Notes under the pieces: generated by a model
Database searches by the model: none
What the model saw: the letters and a program-made list of their open reading frames with translations, nothing else
Told to the model about the DNA's origin: nothing
Part shown: piece by piece, positions 1-9,315 of the stretch
How positions within the stretch are numbered: position 1 is the first letter of the stretch
How the letters are laid out: every line of letters begins with the position of its first letter
Origin: Glutamicibacter protophormiae
Lineage (GTDB): Bacteria; Actinomycetota; Actinomycetes; Actinomycetales; Micrococcaceae
Reading direction: 5' to 3'
Assembly: GCF_014647495.1 (NCBI RefSeq)
Contig: NZ_BMPH01000001.1
Location: 310,001 to 374,000 of the forward strand
DNA: 64,000 nt
Program-made: the position numbers and the translations under genes

Positions 1-2
1 GC

Positions 3-428
3 GTCACCGGGCGCGCCCCGGTGGACGACGTGCTGCCCACCGCCCTGAACAATGCGCGGGACTACAAGCTCACCGACCGCGGCGACCACCTGTGGGTCCG
101 CATCCTCGACGTGCGCGCCGCGTTGCGAGCGCGGCGCTACCTGCACGATACGCGTGTTGTCCTGCGGGTGGGCGACGAGCTGGGCTACGCCGCAGGCACC
201 TGGGCGCTGGAAACCGCCGACGGGGGGATGACGGTGCGCCGCGCGGATTCGGCCGAGGCCGAGGCTTCCCTCGACGCCCGGGATCTTGCCACCCTCTATC
301 TGGGCACCCGCAGCGCCACGCACTTGGCGGGTGCAGGGCTGCTCGCCGAGCACCGGACCGGAGCACTTGGCGAACTGGACCGGCTGTTCACCGGCCCGCG
401 GACCCCCTACTGCCAAGCGGATTTCTAG
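3..428 (+). CDS. GNAT family N-acetyltransferase, Eis-like (3' part only)
   Basis: This reading frame is open from the left edge of the window, so only the C-terminal part of the protein is present. The visible residues (for example DHLWVRILDVRAALRARRY) match the C-terminal sterol-carrier-like domain of Eis-type acetyltransferases, which carry two GNAT folds followed by an SCP2-like domain and transfer acetyl groups to amines such as aminoglycosides or lysines. The protein ends in a free C-terminal carboxylate after the usual Phe, as Eis proteins need for catalysis. The catalytic GNAT domain lies outside the window, so substrate cannot be judged. The next gene starts 5 bases downstream of the stop on the same strand. 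Confidence 0.75.
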   Translation, partial: VTGRAPVDDVLPTALNNARDYKLTDRGDHLWVRILDVRAALRARRYLHDTRVVLRVGDELGYAAGTWALETADGGMTVRRADSAEAEASLDARDLATLYLGTRSATHLAGAGLLAEHRTGALGELDRLFTGPRTPYCQADF

Positions 429-433
429 ACCCG

Positions 434-1360
434 ATGCCGCCATCCACACGACCTGCCGCGCAAGCCGAGCCGACCCGGCGCGGGCTGCTTCGCGGCGCGC
501 TGGGACTGGGAGCACTTGGCTTCGCCGCGCTCACCGGGTGCGCGACGCCTCCCGAAGCCCCGCCCGGTCCCCAGGCGAGCCCGATGCCTGCCGCCCCGCC
601 GCCGCCGAATCCCGCGGCCAGCCCGTCCGCCACGCCGCCGCCGGCTGCCGCGGCGGTCATGACGCGCGCCGAGGCGGTCGCGAAGTACCGAGGCCGGAAG
701 CCGGGCCAGTTCGGCCTGGACGTCCCGGGGATCCAGCTCGGGCTGCCCCGCGGGTGCAGGGCCGCGGCGCTGTCCTTCGACGCGTGCGGGGGACCGGGAG
801 GAACATCGTTCGACCGGGCTCTGATCAAGGCCCTGCGCGACGCCGACGCCCCGGCCACGCTCTTCGTCAACCAGCGCTGGGCTCGGTCCAACCGGAGCCT
901 GCTCGCGGACCTCTCCGCTGATCCGTTGTTCGAGATCGCCAACCACGGAACCAGCCATGCCCCGTTGGGCGTGGCCGGCCAGGAGGCCTACGGGATCCCC
1001 GGGACCGCATCGGTGGGCCAGGCCTATGACGAGGTCATGGGCAACCAGCGCTATCTGGCGGGGGAATTCGGCCTCGACGCGCGCTTCTTCCGCTCCGGCA
1101 CCGCCCACATGGACCAGATCGGCGCCGAGTTGTGCCACGACCTGGGGCTGGTGCCGATGAACTTCACTGTCAACGTGGACGCCGGGGCCACCTTCGCCTC
1201 CTCTGTCGTCGCCGCACAGGTCGGCGGCCTGCGCGCCGGGGACGTGGGAATCGGCCATTTCAACCGCCCGGATTCCGGCACCGCCGCCGGAGTTCGCAAG
1301 GGGCTGGAGACGCTGCAGGACGCTGGAGTCGAGCTTGTGCGGCTGTCCCAAGCTTGGTGA
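434..1360 (+). CDS. Polysaccharide deacetylase (NodB-like) Tat/lipoprotein
   Basis: The 308-residue protein starts with a twin-arginine-like segment (TRRGLLRGALGLG) leading into a lipobox ending at Cys36 (LTGC), so it is predicted to be exported and lipid-anchored. A Pro/Ala-rich linker of about 50 residues follows. The rest is a carbohydrate esterase 4 (NodB) fold: SFDACGG stands where TFDDG is usual, NHGTSH supplies the two metal-binding histidines, and FFRSGTAH resembles motif 3. Family members remove acetyl groups from peptidoglycan, chitin or other polysaccharides. The second Asp of motif 1 is replaced by Ala, so activity is not assured. I chose the ATG at 434 because the export signal follows it directly; the frame is open further upstream but reads as noise there. 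Confidence 0.75.
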   Translation: MPPSTRPAAQAEPTRRGLLRGALGLGALGFAALTGCATPPEAPPGPQASPMPAAPPPPNPAASPSATPPPAAAAVMTRAEAVAKYRGRKPGQFGLDVPGIQLGLPRGCRAAALSFDACGGPGGTSFDRALIKALRDADAPATLFVNQRWARSNRSLLADLSADPLFEIANHGTSHAPLGVAGQEAYGIPGTASVGQAYDEVMGNQRYLAGEFGLDARFFRSGTAHMDQIGAELCHDLGLVPMNFTVNVDAGATFASSVVAAQVGGLRAGDVGIGHFNRPDSGTAAGVRKGLETLQDAGVELVRLSQAW

Positions 1361-1441
1361 TCGGCCTCCGACCGCGTGGTTCAGGACCGTAAATGTAGCG
1401 AACCTCACAAAGCGGCGCCGTCGATGTTGGGGCGATCTGCT

Positions 1442-1470
1442 TTGCCTCGGCTCAGCGCAGAGCGTAGACT
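1442..1470 (+). promoter_or_regulatory. Promoter of rpsA
   Basis: TTGCCT (1442-1447) and TAGACT (1465-1470) are separated by exactly 17 bases and lie about 110 bases upstream of rpsA, giving a good sigma-70-type match and a 5' leader of roughly 105 nucleotides. Confidence 0.6.
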
Positions 1471-1582
1471 TGAACAGCGCACCGTGGCCATGCCATGTCC
1501 GCAAATTGTTTTACCCGTTCGAAATTCCGGGACTTCCGGGGTTTCGACTGATCAAATCTATCCACATCGGAGTCCCTACTAC

Positions 1583-3052
1583 ATGACCATCACCTCGAAC
1601 GAGAACAACAGCGCACCAGTTGTCGCCATCAACGACATTGGATCTGCTGAGGACTTCTTGGCCGCAGTCGACGCCACCATCAAGTACTTCAACGATGGTG
1701 ACCTCGTCGAAGGCACCGTCGTCAAGGTTGACCACGACGAAGTTCTGCTCGACATCGGTTACAAGACCGAAGGTGTCATTCCTTCCCGCGAGCTTTCCAT
1801 TAAGCACGACGTTGACCCGGGTGACGTTGTCACCGTTGGCGATAACGTCGAGGCCTTGGTTCTGACCAAGGAAGACAAGGAAGGCCGCCTGATCCTGTCC
1901 AAGAAGCGTGCGCAGTACGAGCGCGCTTGGGGCGACATCGAAAAGATCAAGGAAGAGGACGGCGTCGTTACCGGTACCGTCATCGAGGTTGTCAAGGGTG
2001 GCCTCATCCTGGACATCGGCCTGCGCGGCTTCCTGCCTGCGTCGCTGGTCGAGATGCGTCGCGTTCGCGACCTGGCTCCATACATCGGCCAGGAAATCGA
2101 AGCCAAGATCATCGAGCTGGACAAGAACCGCAACAACGTTGTGCTGTCCCGCCGTGCATGGCTCGAGCAGACCCAGTCCGAGGTCCGCTCGACCTTCCTC
2201 AACAAGCTGGAAAAGGGCCAGGTTCGTCCGGGCGTTGTTTCCTCCATCGTCAACTTCGGTGCATTCGTGGACCTGGGCGGCGTAGACGGCCTGGTGCACG
2301 TTTCCGAGCTGTCCTGGAAGCACATCGACCACCCATCCGAGGTTGTCGAGGTTGGCCAGGAAGTCACCGTCGAGGTTCTGGAAGTCGATCTGGACCGCGA
2401 GCGCGTCTCCCTGTCGCTGAAGGCTACCCAGGAAGATCCATGGCAGACCTTCGCCCGCACCCACGCACTGGGTCAGGTTGTACCGGGCAAGGTCACCAAG
2501 CTGGTTCCATTCGGTGCGTTCGTTCGCGTCGAAGACGGCATCGAAGGCCTGGTTCACATCTCCGAGCTGGCAGTACGCCACGTTGAGCTGGCCGAGCAGG
2601 TTGTCTCCGTGGGCGACGAGCTGTTCGTCAAGGTCATCGACATCGACCTGGAGCGTCGCCGCATCTCGCTGTCGCTCAAGCAGGCCAACGAAGGCGTGGA
2701 CCCAGAGGGCACCGAGTTCGACCCAGCACTCTACGGCATGGCTGCAGAGTACGACGAGGCCGGCAACTACAAGTACCCAGAGGGCTTCGACCCAGAGTCG
2801 AACGAATGGCTCGAAGGCTTCGAGACCCAGCGCGCTGCATGGGAAGCACAGTACGCTGCTGCCCAGGAGCGTTGGGAAGCTCACAAGAAGCAGGTTGTTG
2901 CCGCAATCACCGCCGACGCAGAAGCAGAGCCTGCTGCTGCCGGCGAGGCTGCCCCGGCATCGTACTCGTCGGAGGCTCCAGCCACCGATGCAGGCACCCT
3001 GGCTTCCGACGAAGCACTGGCTGCTCTGCGCGAGAAGCTGACCGGCAACTAA
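1583..3052 (+). CDS. rpsA: 30S ribosomal protein S1
   Basis: The 489-residue protein has four consecutive S1 RNA-binding domains, at about residues 35-105, 122-188, 208-277 and 294-364, then an acidic, Ala/Glu-rich tail. S1 binds mRNA on the small ribosomal subunit and helps start translation on structured messages. Four repeats is the usual actinobacterial form, against six in enterobacteria. The sequence VSSIVNFGAFVDLGGVDGLV is a classical S1 motif. Codon choice (CCA, GCA, GTT used more than in neighbours) fits a very highly expressed gene. The ATG at 1583 gives a normal-length N-terminus; the frame is open further upstream but holds no recognisable sequence. A strong terminator follows. 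Confidence 0.97.
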   Translation: MTITSNENNSAPVVAINDIGSAEDFLAAVDATIKYFNDGDLVEGTVVKVDHDEVLLDIGYKTEGVIPSRELSIKHDVDPGDVVTVGDNVEALVLTKEDKEGRLILSKKRAQYERAWGDIEKIKEEDGVVTGTVIEVVKGGLILDIGLRGFLPASLVEMRRVRDLAPYIGQEIEAKIIELDKNRNNVVLSRRAWLEQTQSEVRSTFLNKLEKGQVRPGVVSSIVNFGAFVDLGGVDGLVHVSELSWKHIDHPSEVVEVGQEVTVEVLEVDLDRERVSLSLKATQEDPWQTFARTHALGQVVPGKVTKLVPFGAFVRVEDGIEGLVHISELAVRHVELAEQVVSVGDELFVKVIDIDLERRRISLSLKQANEGVDPEGTEFDPALYGMAAEYDEAGNYKYPEGFDPESNEWLEGFETQRAAWEAQYAAAQERWEAHKKQVVAAITADAEAEPAAAGEAAPASYSSEAPATDAGTLASDEALAALREKLTGN

Positions 3053-3102
3053 TTTCGCTTCTCCCGCTGCCGCGGGATGAACGAGAGCGTTTGTCGAGCG
3101 CC

Positions 3103-3142
3103 GCAAGGCCCAACCCACCTCGGGTTGGGCCTTGCGCCTTTT
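3103..3142 (+). terminator. Rho-independent terminator of rpsA
   Basis: A perfect 14-bp stem (GCAAGGCCCAACCC at 3103-3116 pairing with 3122-3135) encloses a 5-base loop and is followed by GCCTTTT. It lies about 50 bases after the rpsA stop. Confidence 0.9.
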
Positions 3143-3316
3143 AACCGGCGGCCTTTCTCCGGCGCGCGGGTGCCGCGTCATCATTAGTGCTGATCCGGGG
3201 GATAACAGATCGCTCCCGCGGTGGACTCACTCCAATAGATCAGTTCGGTAGTCTAAACCCAGAAGACGTTTCCGGCTTCGGCATCAGCCGATTCGCTGGT
3301 CCCGAGGAGTACTGGA

Positions 3317-4657
3317 GTGCAGATGGAGAATCAGTCCGCGCCCGCGTCGCCGGCGCAGAAGGAAATCCCCTTCCGTTCGCTGCACGAGGATCAATGGGCG
3401 CAGGTGCCACGCGGCATCCCGGACCTCTGGCTGAGCGTGGGGGCCTGGGTCCCGCTGGGAACACTGCTGTTCTACCTCATCCGCTTCGCGCCGCAGCCCC
3501 TGGTCTTCGGCAGCTGGGCCCCGGTCCTGCTGACCTACTCATTTTTCATCGGCGTGATCGTGCTGCTTGGCGGCGCCGGCCGGCATGCTGCGTGGATCGG
3601 ACTGGCGGCCGCCATCTGGTTCGATGCGCTGCTGGAACCGACGGGAACCGAGCAGCAGGTGCTGCAGGCGGCCATGGGCTACTTCGGGCTGCTGGCGATC
3701 GCCGGCCTGATCGGCCAGCTGAGATTTGCGGCGCTGCTCAATAGCTGGCGTCGGCAGGCGCAGGAGAGAGTGAAGGTACCAGTGGAAGCGCTCCAGCCGC
3801 TGCGCTACACCCAGCTACTTCCATCATGGATGTGGGGCCTGACTAGTGCCATAGTGGCGTGGCCGCTGCTCAAGGCGGGCTGGCAATTCTTCACCGGCGC
3901 CGACATGGACTTCGCCGCGATCGACGCAGAACTCTACTACGAGCTGGGCGTCGGGCTCGGGGTGACGGCCCTGGTCCAGCTGGTCGGGCTCTTCAAGTGG
4001 CTCGAATCCCGCAGCGTTCCGCTGATGGCGCTGGAGATCCCTGTGGCGCCCGCCGTCGGACCGCTGGGCTTCATCGGCCTGGGCAATGCGCTGCCGGCGG
4101 CACAGCTGCAGCCCGTTCAGTGCAGCTGCGCGGCAGCGGAAGCCAACAGCAAAGCCGAGGATTTCAAATACCCCGGCTGGATCCTGGCCTCCGAGCAGTG
4201 CGCGGTCCACGGTATCCGCGCCGTCAACCAGCTCGCTCCAGAGCAGTTCCTGAAAATCGCCCGGGAACCATGGGCGTACGGCGCGAACGCCGCGGCGCTG
4301 CAATCCGCGGCCACCGGTCGCATGGTGATCGCCGGCCTCTACGGCTGGGGCGCCAAGCCGGTGCGGCTGGGAGTTCGCGGCTTCTTCAGCGGGGGACTCC
4401 AGACCGGGGCGCAGCTGCTTCCCGCCACGGCACGCGAACCGCTGCGCCGTGCCGATCGCAGCATCAGGTGGGTGGATCCCCAGGGCAACGCCCTGCTCCC
4501 GGAAGCGGCCGATGCCGGATCGGACCGGGTCATCGACCGGCTGAATCTGGCGTCCGTGGGCCTGCGCGGGCATGCGGTACGCGTGGCGGGGCAACGGGTG
4601 CGTTTCGAGGACTCCGTGGCCCGGGTGCCGGCTGCACGGGATGCCGCAAGGTCCTAG
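3317..4657 (+). CDS. Uncharacterised polytopic membrane protein
   Basis: I do not recognise this 446-residue protein. The N-terminal half contains about six hydrophobic segments (roughly residues 38-58, 65-85, 88-105, 115-135, 165-185 and 210-227), so it should sit in the cytoplasmic membrane. The C-terminal half is hydrophilic and contains a Cys-X-Cys motif (CSCAAAE) and one further Cys (SEQCAVHG) about 40 residues on, which could bind a metal or form disulfides. A GAGGAG Shine-Dalgarno sequence at 3304-3309 is 7 bases before the GTG at 3317, which decides that start; an ATG two codons later (3323) is the alternative. It stands alone between the rpsA terminator and a PIG-L gene. Confidence 0.7.
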   Translation: MQMENQSAPASPAQKEIPFRSLHEDQWAQVPRGIPDLWLSVGAWVPLGTLLFYLIRFAPQPLVFGSWAPVLLTYSFFIGVIVLLGGAGRHAAWIGLAAAIWFDALLEPTGTEQQVLQAAMGYFGLLAIAGLIGQLRFAALLNSWRRQAQERVKVPVEALQPLRYTQLLPSWMWGLTSAIVAWPLLKAGWQFFTGADMDFAAIDAELYYELGVGLGVTALVQLVGLFKWLESRSVPLMALEIPVAPAVGPLGFIGLGNALPAAQLQPVQCSCAAAEANSKAEDFKYPGWILASEQCAVHGIRAVNQLAPEQFLKIAREPWAYGANAAALQSAATGRMVIAGLYGWGAKPVRLGVRGFFSGGLQTGAQLLPATAREPLRRADRSIRWVDPQGNALLPEAADAGSDRVIDRLNLASVGLRGHAVRVAGQRVRFEDSVARVPAARDAARS

Positions 4658-4690
4658 CGGTCAGATCCCGCGCGGATTTACCATGCTTGC

Positions 4691-5479
4691 ATGAACGAAC
4701 CGCATTCGATCGCAGTGATCGTCGCCCACCCGGACGACGACGCCTATGCGTGCGCAGGATCGATCGCCCTGCACGAAGCTGATCCAGGATTCAGGTTCAT
4801 CCTGGTGATCGCGACCGACGGGGGCGCGGGGATGATCGCCGACGGCATCCCGGCCACGGCGGCCACCCTGGGCGCCTGGCGGCGCGGCGAGAGCGTGCGC
4901 GCTTGGCAGGCCCACGGCCGGGTGCCGGACCGCCACGAATGGCTGGACTATGCCGATGGCCGGCTGCACCTGGTTGATGCCGGGGAACTGGAGCAGCGGG
5001 TGCGCCGGATCCTGCTGGAGGAAAGGCCGCAGGTCGTAGCGACTTTCGGCCCCGACGGCATCACCGGGCACCGCGACCACATCGCTATCGGGCGCGCGGT
5101 CGACGCGGCGTTCCACCAGGCCAGGGCGGTGCCCGGGCCGGGGCTGCGCCGGCTGGTCCACGGGGCGCTGCGGGAATCGACCTTCCACCGCTGGAACGCT
5201 TCGCGGATGCGCCGCGGGCTGCCGCGTTTCAATCCGGTGGTCGAATACCACCTGCGGCCGGTGCCGGATGAGAAGATCGACATCGAGGTGGATACCACGC
5301 AGGTGGCCGAGCGGATCCTCGCCGGGCTGCGTGAACACCGCAGCCAGCGCCCGGTGCTGACCTATCCCGGCGGGGACGCCGGCTGGCAGCGGATCGTGGG
5401 GCGGGAACCCGCGGTGCTCGCCTGGCCGCCGCGCCCGGACGGCGCACCGCTGCTGACCGACCTGTTCGAAGGACTGTGA
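4691..5479 (+). CDS. PIG-L family (LmbE-like) deacetylase
   Basis: The 262-residue protein has the two metal-site signatures of the PIG-L/LmbE zinc deacetylases: AHPDDD near the N-terminus (residues 12-17) and GITGHRDH in the middle. Family members cleave N-acetyl groups from amino-sugar compounds, as in MshB and Mca of mycothiol metabolism. It is not close enough to either to assign a substrate. A -10-like TACCAT (4679-4684) ends 6 bases before the ATG, so the transcript is probably leaderless. It converges with the HNH gene that follows. Confidence 0.85.
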   Translation: MNEPHSIAVIVAHPDDDAYACAGSIALHEADPGFRFILVIATDGGAGMIADGIPATAATLGAWRRGESVRAWQAHGRVPDRHEWLDYADGRLHLVDAGELEQRVRRILLEERPQVVATFGPDGITGHRDHIAIGRAVDAAFHQARAVPGPGLRRLVHGALRESTFHRWNASRMRRGLPRFNPVVEYHLRPVPDEKIDIEVDTTQVAERILAGLREHRSQRPVLTYPGGDAGWQRIVGREPAVLAWPPRPDGAPLLTDLFEGL

Positions 5480-5510
5480 GACCGGCGGTGCGCCGGCTCC
5501 GGCACCGCGG

Positions 5511-7151
5511 TTAAGCGGCGCGGTGCTGGTTGACGGTGTTGCGCACCGGACGCTGCGCGGGATCCATGAAACGCGGCATGATGACCTTGGGCACCCCGCC
5601 GTCGGCAATGACCTTGATCAGTCCCGCGTGCACGTCGTGGTGGTGCTTCTCGCACAGCATGGCGCCCCAGTACACGGAGGTCACGCCTCCTTCGGACCAG
5701 AGCCAGATGTGGTGGATGTTGCAGGACTCGGGGTCCCGGGTGCAGCCGGGCACGATGCAGCCGCCATCGCGCACCGTGATCGCCAGGCGCATCGGTGCGG
5801 TGTGGAAGCGGACGGCCCGGCCCATGTCCAGGACCTGGCTCTTGCCGCCGAGCACCAGCGGGATGATTTTTGCCTCGGCCAGGGTCCGGCGCAGCTGCGC
5901 GGCGGACAGCTCGTGCCCGTGCAGGGTGATCCCGTGGGTTGCGGCGCGTTCTTCCAGTTCGGCCAGCGTCAGGGTGACGACGACCTGCGGCGCCACGGTG
6001 GCCACACCGGATGCCGCGTCGGCGGCCTGCGCCTCGGGCGGCGGGAGTTGCCCCTCGGCACCGGCCAGCTTGCGCAGCCGTTGCGAATTGATGCGCAGGA
6101 ACCCGAGCAGGGCATTGAGCCGGCGCAGCGCCACGGACGGCTCGGGGGCCGGGTCGGGCTCGGTGTGGGCTGCGGCTTCCTCGTCGGTGACGAAATCAGG
6201 GTGGTCGGGGATGGGGGAGGCGGATTCCTGGCGCCCGAAGCTGCCGAAGACGACGTTCGCCTGCCCTTCGCGCGCGCATTGGCCGGCTTGGGTGCGCGGA
6301 TTGTCCGCCTGCGCGACGATCGAGTCGAACAGCTCGGCTCCCAGCGGGTCCAGCAGCAGCTCGATGCGGGTCAGCCCGCGGCGGGTGCCGCGGCGGAACA
6401 GGCCCGCCAGCGCGGCCGGGTCTTCCTCTTCGGTCTGGGTGCGGGCCTGCTTGAAGATCTTGTTCACCCGCCGCTGGCGCGTGGTCGATTGCGGCTCGTC
6501 CAGCGCGTCGTCAACCAGCTGCTCCAGCAGCGCCCCGGAGGGGTCCTGGGCGCTGCAGGCCGCGGGGGCGGCGAATTCGGGGACAGGTTCCTCGAACTTT
6601 TCCAGCCGTCGCGCGGCGGAGAGCACCTCGCGCGGATGCTGGCCGGGATCCGCGAACCGTGCGGCCAATCGGGTGAATTGCGGCGGGTACTGCTGGTGCT
6701 GGTAGTCGAACTGCGCGATGACGTGGTGGGCATCGGCCAGCCGGCGCCGCGCCTCGAAGAAGTCCAGGTCCAGCCAGGCGGCGGTGAGCTCCTCCGGGGA
6801 GTTGAAGCTGGGGCGGCCTTGGCACAGCTGCGGCGGCAGCGCCAGATCGGGGTCGGTCTCACGCAGGGCGTCGAGCTCCAGCACCGACAGGCCGTGGGCG
6901 GCGCTCGCTTCGATCAGGTGGGCGGCGTGGACCTGGGCGCGCACTGACTCGTCGGCGGTTTCTTCCGCGGAGGCGGCCAGGGCCAGCGCGAAGCGCGGAT
7001 CGGCAAAGGAGGACTGCCCGCCCGCGGTGCGCAGCCGCCGCAGGAGCGTGGGGATGAGCGCGGCGACGGCCAGCGCGTCGCCGGCGTCCAGGCCCGGCTG
7101 GTCCATCCTGCTGGACAGGTCCTCGAGGACCTGCGTCAGTGGTGTGCTCAT
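5511..7151 (-). CDS. DUF222 / HNH endonuclease-type protein
   Basis: The 546-residue protein has a long alpha-helical DUF222 region in its first three quarters and a C-terminal HNH nuclease domain with the order GCIVPGC, NIHHI, then LCEKHHHDVH. The His pair and zinc-cysteine-type residues expected for an HNH centre are present. This architecture is present in many copies in actinobacterial genomes, especially Arthrobacter relatives, and its function is not established; some copies are thought to belong to selfish elements. No inteins, repeats or integration marks were seen around it. Confidence 0.88.
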   Translation of the reverse strand: MSTPLTQVLEDLSSRMDQPGLDAGDALAVAALIPTLLRRLRTAGGQSSFADPRFALALAASAEETADESVRAQVHAAHLIEASAAHGLSVLELDALRETDPDLALPPQLCQGRPSFNSPEELTAAWLDLDFFEARRRLADAHHVIAQFDYQHQQYPPQFTRLAARFADPGQHPREVLSAARRLEKFEEPVPEFAAPAACSAQDPSGALLEQLVDDALDEPQSTTRQRRVNKIFKQARTQTEEEDPAALAGLFRRGTRRGLTRIELLLDPLGAELFDSIVAQADNPRTQAGQCAREGQANVVFGSFGRQESASPIPDHPDFVTDEEAAAHTEPDPAPEPSVALRRLNALLGFLRINSQRLRKLAGAEGQLPPPEAQAADAASGVATVAPQVVVTLTLAELEERAATHGITLHGHELSAAQLRRTLAEAKIIPLVLGGKSQVLDMGRAVRFHTAPMRLAITVRDGGCIVPGCTRDPESCNIHHIWLWSEGGVTSVYWGAMLCEKHHHDVHAGLIKVIADGGVPKVIMPRFMDPAQRPVRNTVNQHRAA

Positions 7152-7221
7152 GGGTCCAGCATGCCCGCGTGCCGCCGGAGGTGGTGCAGCGCCGGCGAAA
7201 ATGTGGATAACTTTTTCGGGA

Positions 7222-8427
7222 TCAGCCCCGTCGGCGCGTCGAGGCGGTGACGGTGAAGGTCTTGTCGCGGGCCAGCTGGCGGGTGGGGCCGATGCGCCGG
7301 GCCAGTTCGCTGCGGTAGCGCAGATGCGAGTTGAACACGCAGACCAGCTCGCCGCCGTCGGCCAGCACGCGGGCGGCGTCGTCGATCAGCTTGTACGCGA
7401 TGTCCGCGGTGACGGTGTTGCCGATGTGGAACGGCGGGTTCAGCGTGATCAGCGTGGCGCTGGCCTCGGGCAGGCGGGACAGGGCGTCGTCCTGCACCGC
7501 GTCGATCCGGTCCTCGACGTGGTTGGCCCGGGCGGCTGCCAGCGTGGAGGCGACGGCGGAGGCGGAATGGTCGCAGGCGGCGATGCGCAGCTGCGGGTGG
7601 GTGAGCGCAGCGTAGATGCCGATCGAGCCGTTGCCGCAGGCCAGGTCCACCAGGGTGCGGTGGCCGGAGAGATCGGGCAGGTGCTCCAGCAGCAGCCGGG
7701 TGCCCGGATCCAGCCGGGCGGCGCCGAAGGTCGCGGCCCCCGCGGCGAGCGTGAAGGAGGTGCCGTTGACCCGGTGGGAGGCGCGCTGCGGATAGCGGCT
7801 GGCGGGCCGGTTTTCCAGCACCCCGGAGGCGGTGAGCACGCGCGATTTCTGCCGGGCCAGGGAGACGTCGAGCTGGGCGAAGCGTTCGGCGAGCACCTGG
7901 TTCATCGAGCGGTTCATGTGCTTGATGCGTCCGCCGGCGAACACCTGCACCGCGGGGTCGGCCGCGGCGGCGATCGCGTCGGCCTGCTCCGCCAGCACAT
8001 CCAGCCCGCGCGGCAGGTTCATCAGCACGTGGCCCGCGCCCCGGGCGGCTTCGGCCAGCGCGGCGAACTCGACCCGGCCCGACCAGTGCGGGGCCAGGGC
8101 GGCCAGGTTGTTCTCGATGGCGCGGCGGGAGGTCAGCGCATCGGTGAACACGCGCACCCGCCCGGCTCCGCGCGCCAGCGCGCCGAGGGCCAGGGCGCCG
8201 TAGTGGTCGCCGATCACGGCGACGGATTCGGGCCAGGGTGCGCCGTATTCGGCCAGGGCGCCGGCGCAGGTGTCCAGCACCAGCCGGTCGGCGGCGTCGA
8301 CGGCGAACAGGTTCTGCGCCTGCACGTCGGGCCAGCGGCTCAGCTGCGCCAGCAGTGCCTCGGCTGGATCGGCGGCGGCGTTTTCGGCGCCGGCTCCTGC
8401 GCCGGCCGGTTCGCTCATGGTGCTCAT
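7222..8427 (-). CDS. RsmC/RlmG-like class I methyltransferase
   Basis: This 401-residue SAM-dependent methyltransferase has the duplicated layout of rRNA guanine-N2 methyltransferases: a degenerate N-terminal half and a catalytic C-terminal half with the SAM-binding loop VDLACGNGSIG and the target-base motif NPPFHIG. RsmC and RlmG modify 16S G1207 and 23S G1835; which of the two applies cannot be told here. The start at 8427 is chosen because its ATG overlaps the stop of the upstream YigZ gene (ATGA), a translational-coupling arrangement; an in-frame ATG at 8442 lies inside that gene. Confidence 0.82.
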   Translation of the reverse strand: MSTMSEPAGAGAGAENAAADPAEALLAQLSRWPDVQAQNLFAVDAADRLVLDTCAGALAEYGAPWPESVAVIGDHYGALALGALARGAGRVRVFTDALTSRRAIENNLAALAPHWSGRVEFAALAEAARGAGHVLMNLPRGLDVLAEQADAIAAAADPAVQVFAGGRIKHMNRSMNQVLAERFAQLDVSLARQKSRVLTASGVLENRPASRYPQRASHRVNGTSFTLAAGAATFGAARLDPGTRLLLEHLPDLSGHRTLVDLACGNGSIGIYAALTHPQLRIAACDHSASAVASTLAAARANHVEDRIDAVQDDALSRLPEASATLITLNPPFHIGNTVTADIAYKLIDDAARVLADGGELVCVFNSHLRYRSELARRIGPTRQLARDKTFTVTASTRRRG

Positions 8428-9098
8428 GGAAGGTCCACCCATTTGGTGTCGTAGGGAAGCAGCCGGCCCTCACCGGAAGTCAGGGCGGCGGTGAAGGCGG
8501 CCAGCTGCTCCGCGTCCTGCGCGGTGTCGTCGATCCCGATGTGCAGCACCGCGTTGTCCGCTTCCCAGGCGCTGGGTTCGAGCTGGTAGCCGGCGGCGCG
8601 CAGCTCGTTCTCCCAGCGGGCGGCCAGCGCGTGCGGGGCGGGGAGCGTGAAGATGCGCAGGCGCTGGCGCACGTGCAGGGTCGAATGCTCCAGGGCCTGG
8701 GAGACGGAATCCGAGTAGGCGCGGACCAGGCCGCCGGCGCCGAGCTTGATGCCGCCGAAGTAGCGCACGCACACGGCCAGCACGTCGGACAGGTCGGTGC
8801 CGCGTCCGGTGTCGCGCTTGGCCAGGGCTTCGAGCATCGGGATGCCGGCGGTGCCCGAGGGCTCGCCGTCGTCGTTCGAGCGTTGGACCATCCTGTCCGG
8901 GCCAAGGATGAAGGCGCTGCAGTGGTGGCGGGCGTCGAAGTGCGTCTTGCGCAGCGCGGCGATGTGGTCGCGGGCTGCCGCCTCGGAGTCGACCCTGAAG
9001 AGGTAGGTGATGAAGCGGGAACGCTTGATCTCGACCTCGTGGACGCTGTCGCGGCTCAGGGTGGTGTAGGCCGACGCCCGGGAATCGGTGGAGTTCAT
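8424..9098 (-). CDS. YigZ / IMPACT family protein
   Basis: The 224-residue protein matches the UPF0029 (YigZ/IMPACT) family: SRFITYLFRV early, then SNDDGEPSGTAG and VRYFGGIKLGAGGLVRAY, which are the hallmark segments, followed by the C-terminal alpha/beta domain. The family is linked to translation stress (yeast YIH1/IMPACT) in eukaryotes; its bacterial role is unclear. A TAAACT -10 box (9111-9106) ends 7 bases before the ATG at 9098, supporting a leaderless start there rather than the GTG at 9104. It is the first gene of a two-gene operon with the methyltransferase. Confidence 0.88.
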   Translation of the reverse strand: MNSTDSRASAYTTLSRDSVHEVEIKRSRFITYLFRVDSEAAARDHIAALRKTHFDARHHCSAFILGPDRMVQRSNDDGEPSGTAGIPMLEALAKRDTGRGTDLSDVLAVCVRYFGGIKLGAGGLVRAYSDSVSQALEHSTLHVRQRLRIFTLPAPHALAARWENELRAAGYQLEPSAWEADNAVLHIGIDDTAQDAEQLAAFTAALTSGEGRLLPYDTKWVDLP

Positions 9099-9315
9099 TG
9101 CCACCAGTTTATCGCGACGCGCGTGAAGGCATCCGGAGGGGCGGCCGCCGCAATAGTCCGCACTGCACGATTTAACCCGATGTTTGCACCTCGCTACGGT
9201 CTTTCAGGTTGATTTATCCATGGTCCGGGCATTGACTCCGGTGCCGGGGGAGTGGGAAAATTCTCCTCATGGGGCATCTACTGGGGCTGGTTGTGCTTTG
9301 CTGGGAGAGTTGCCG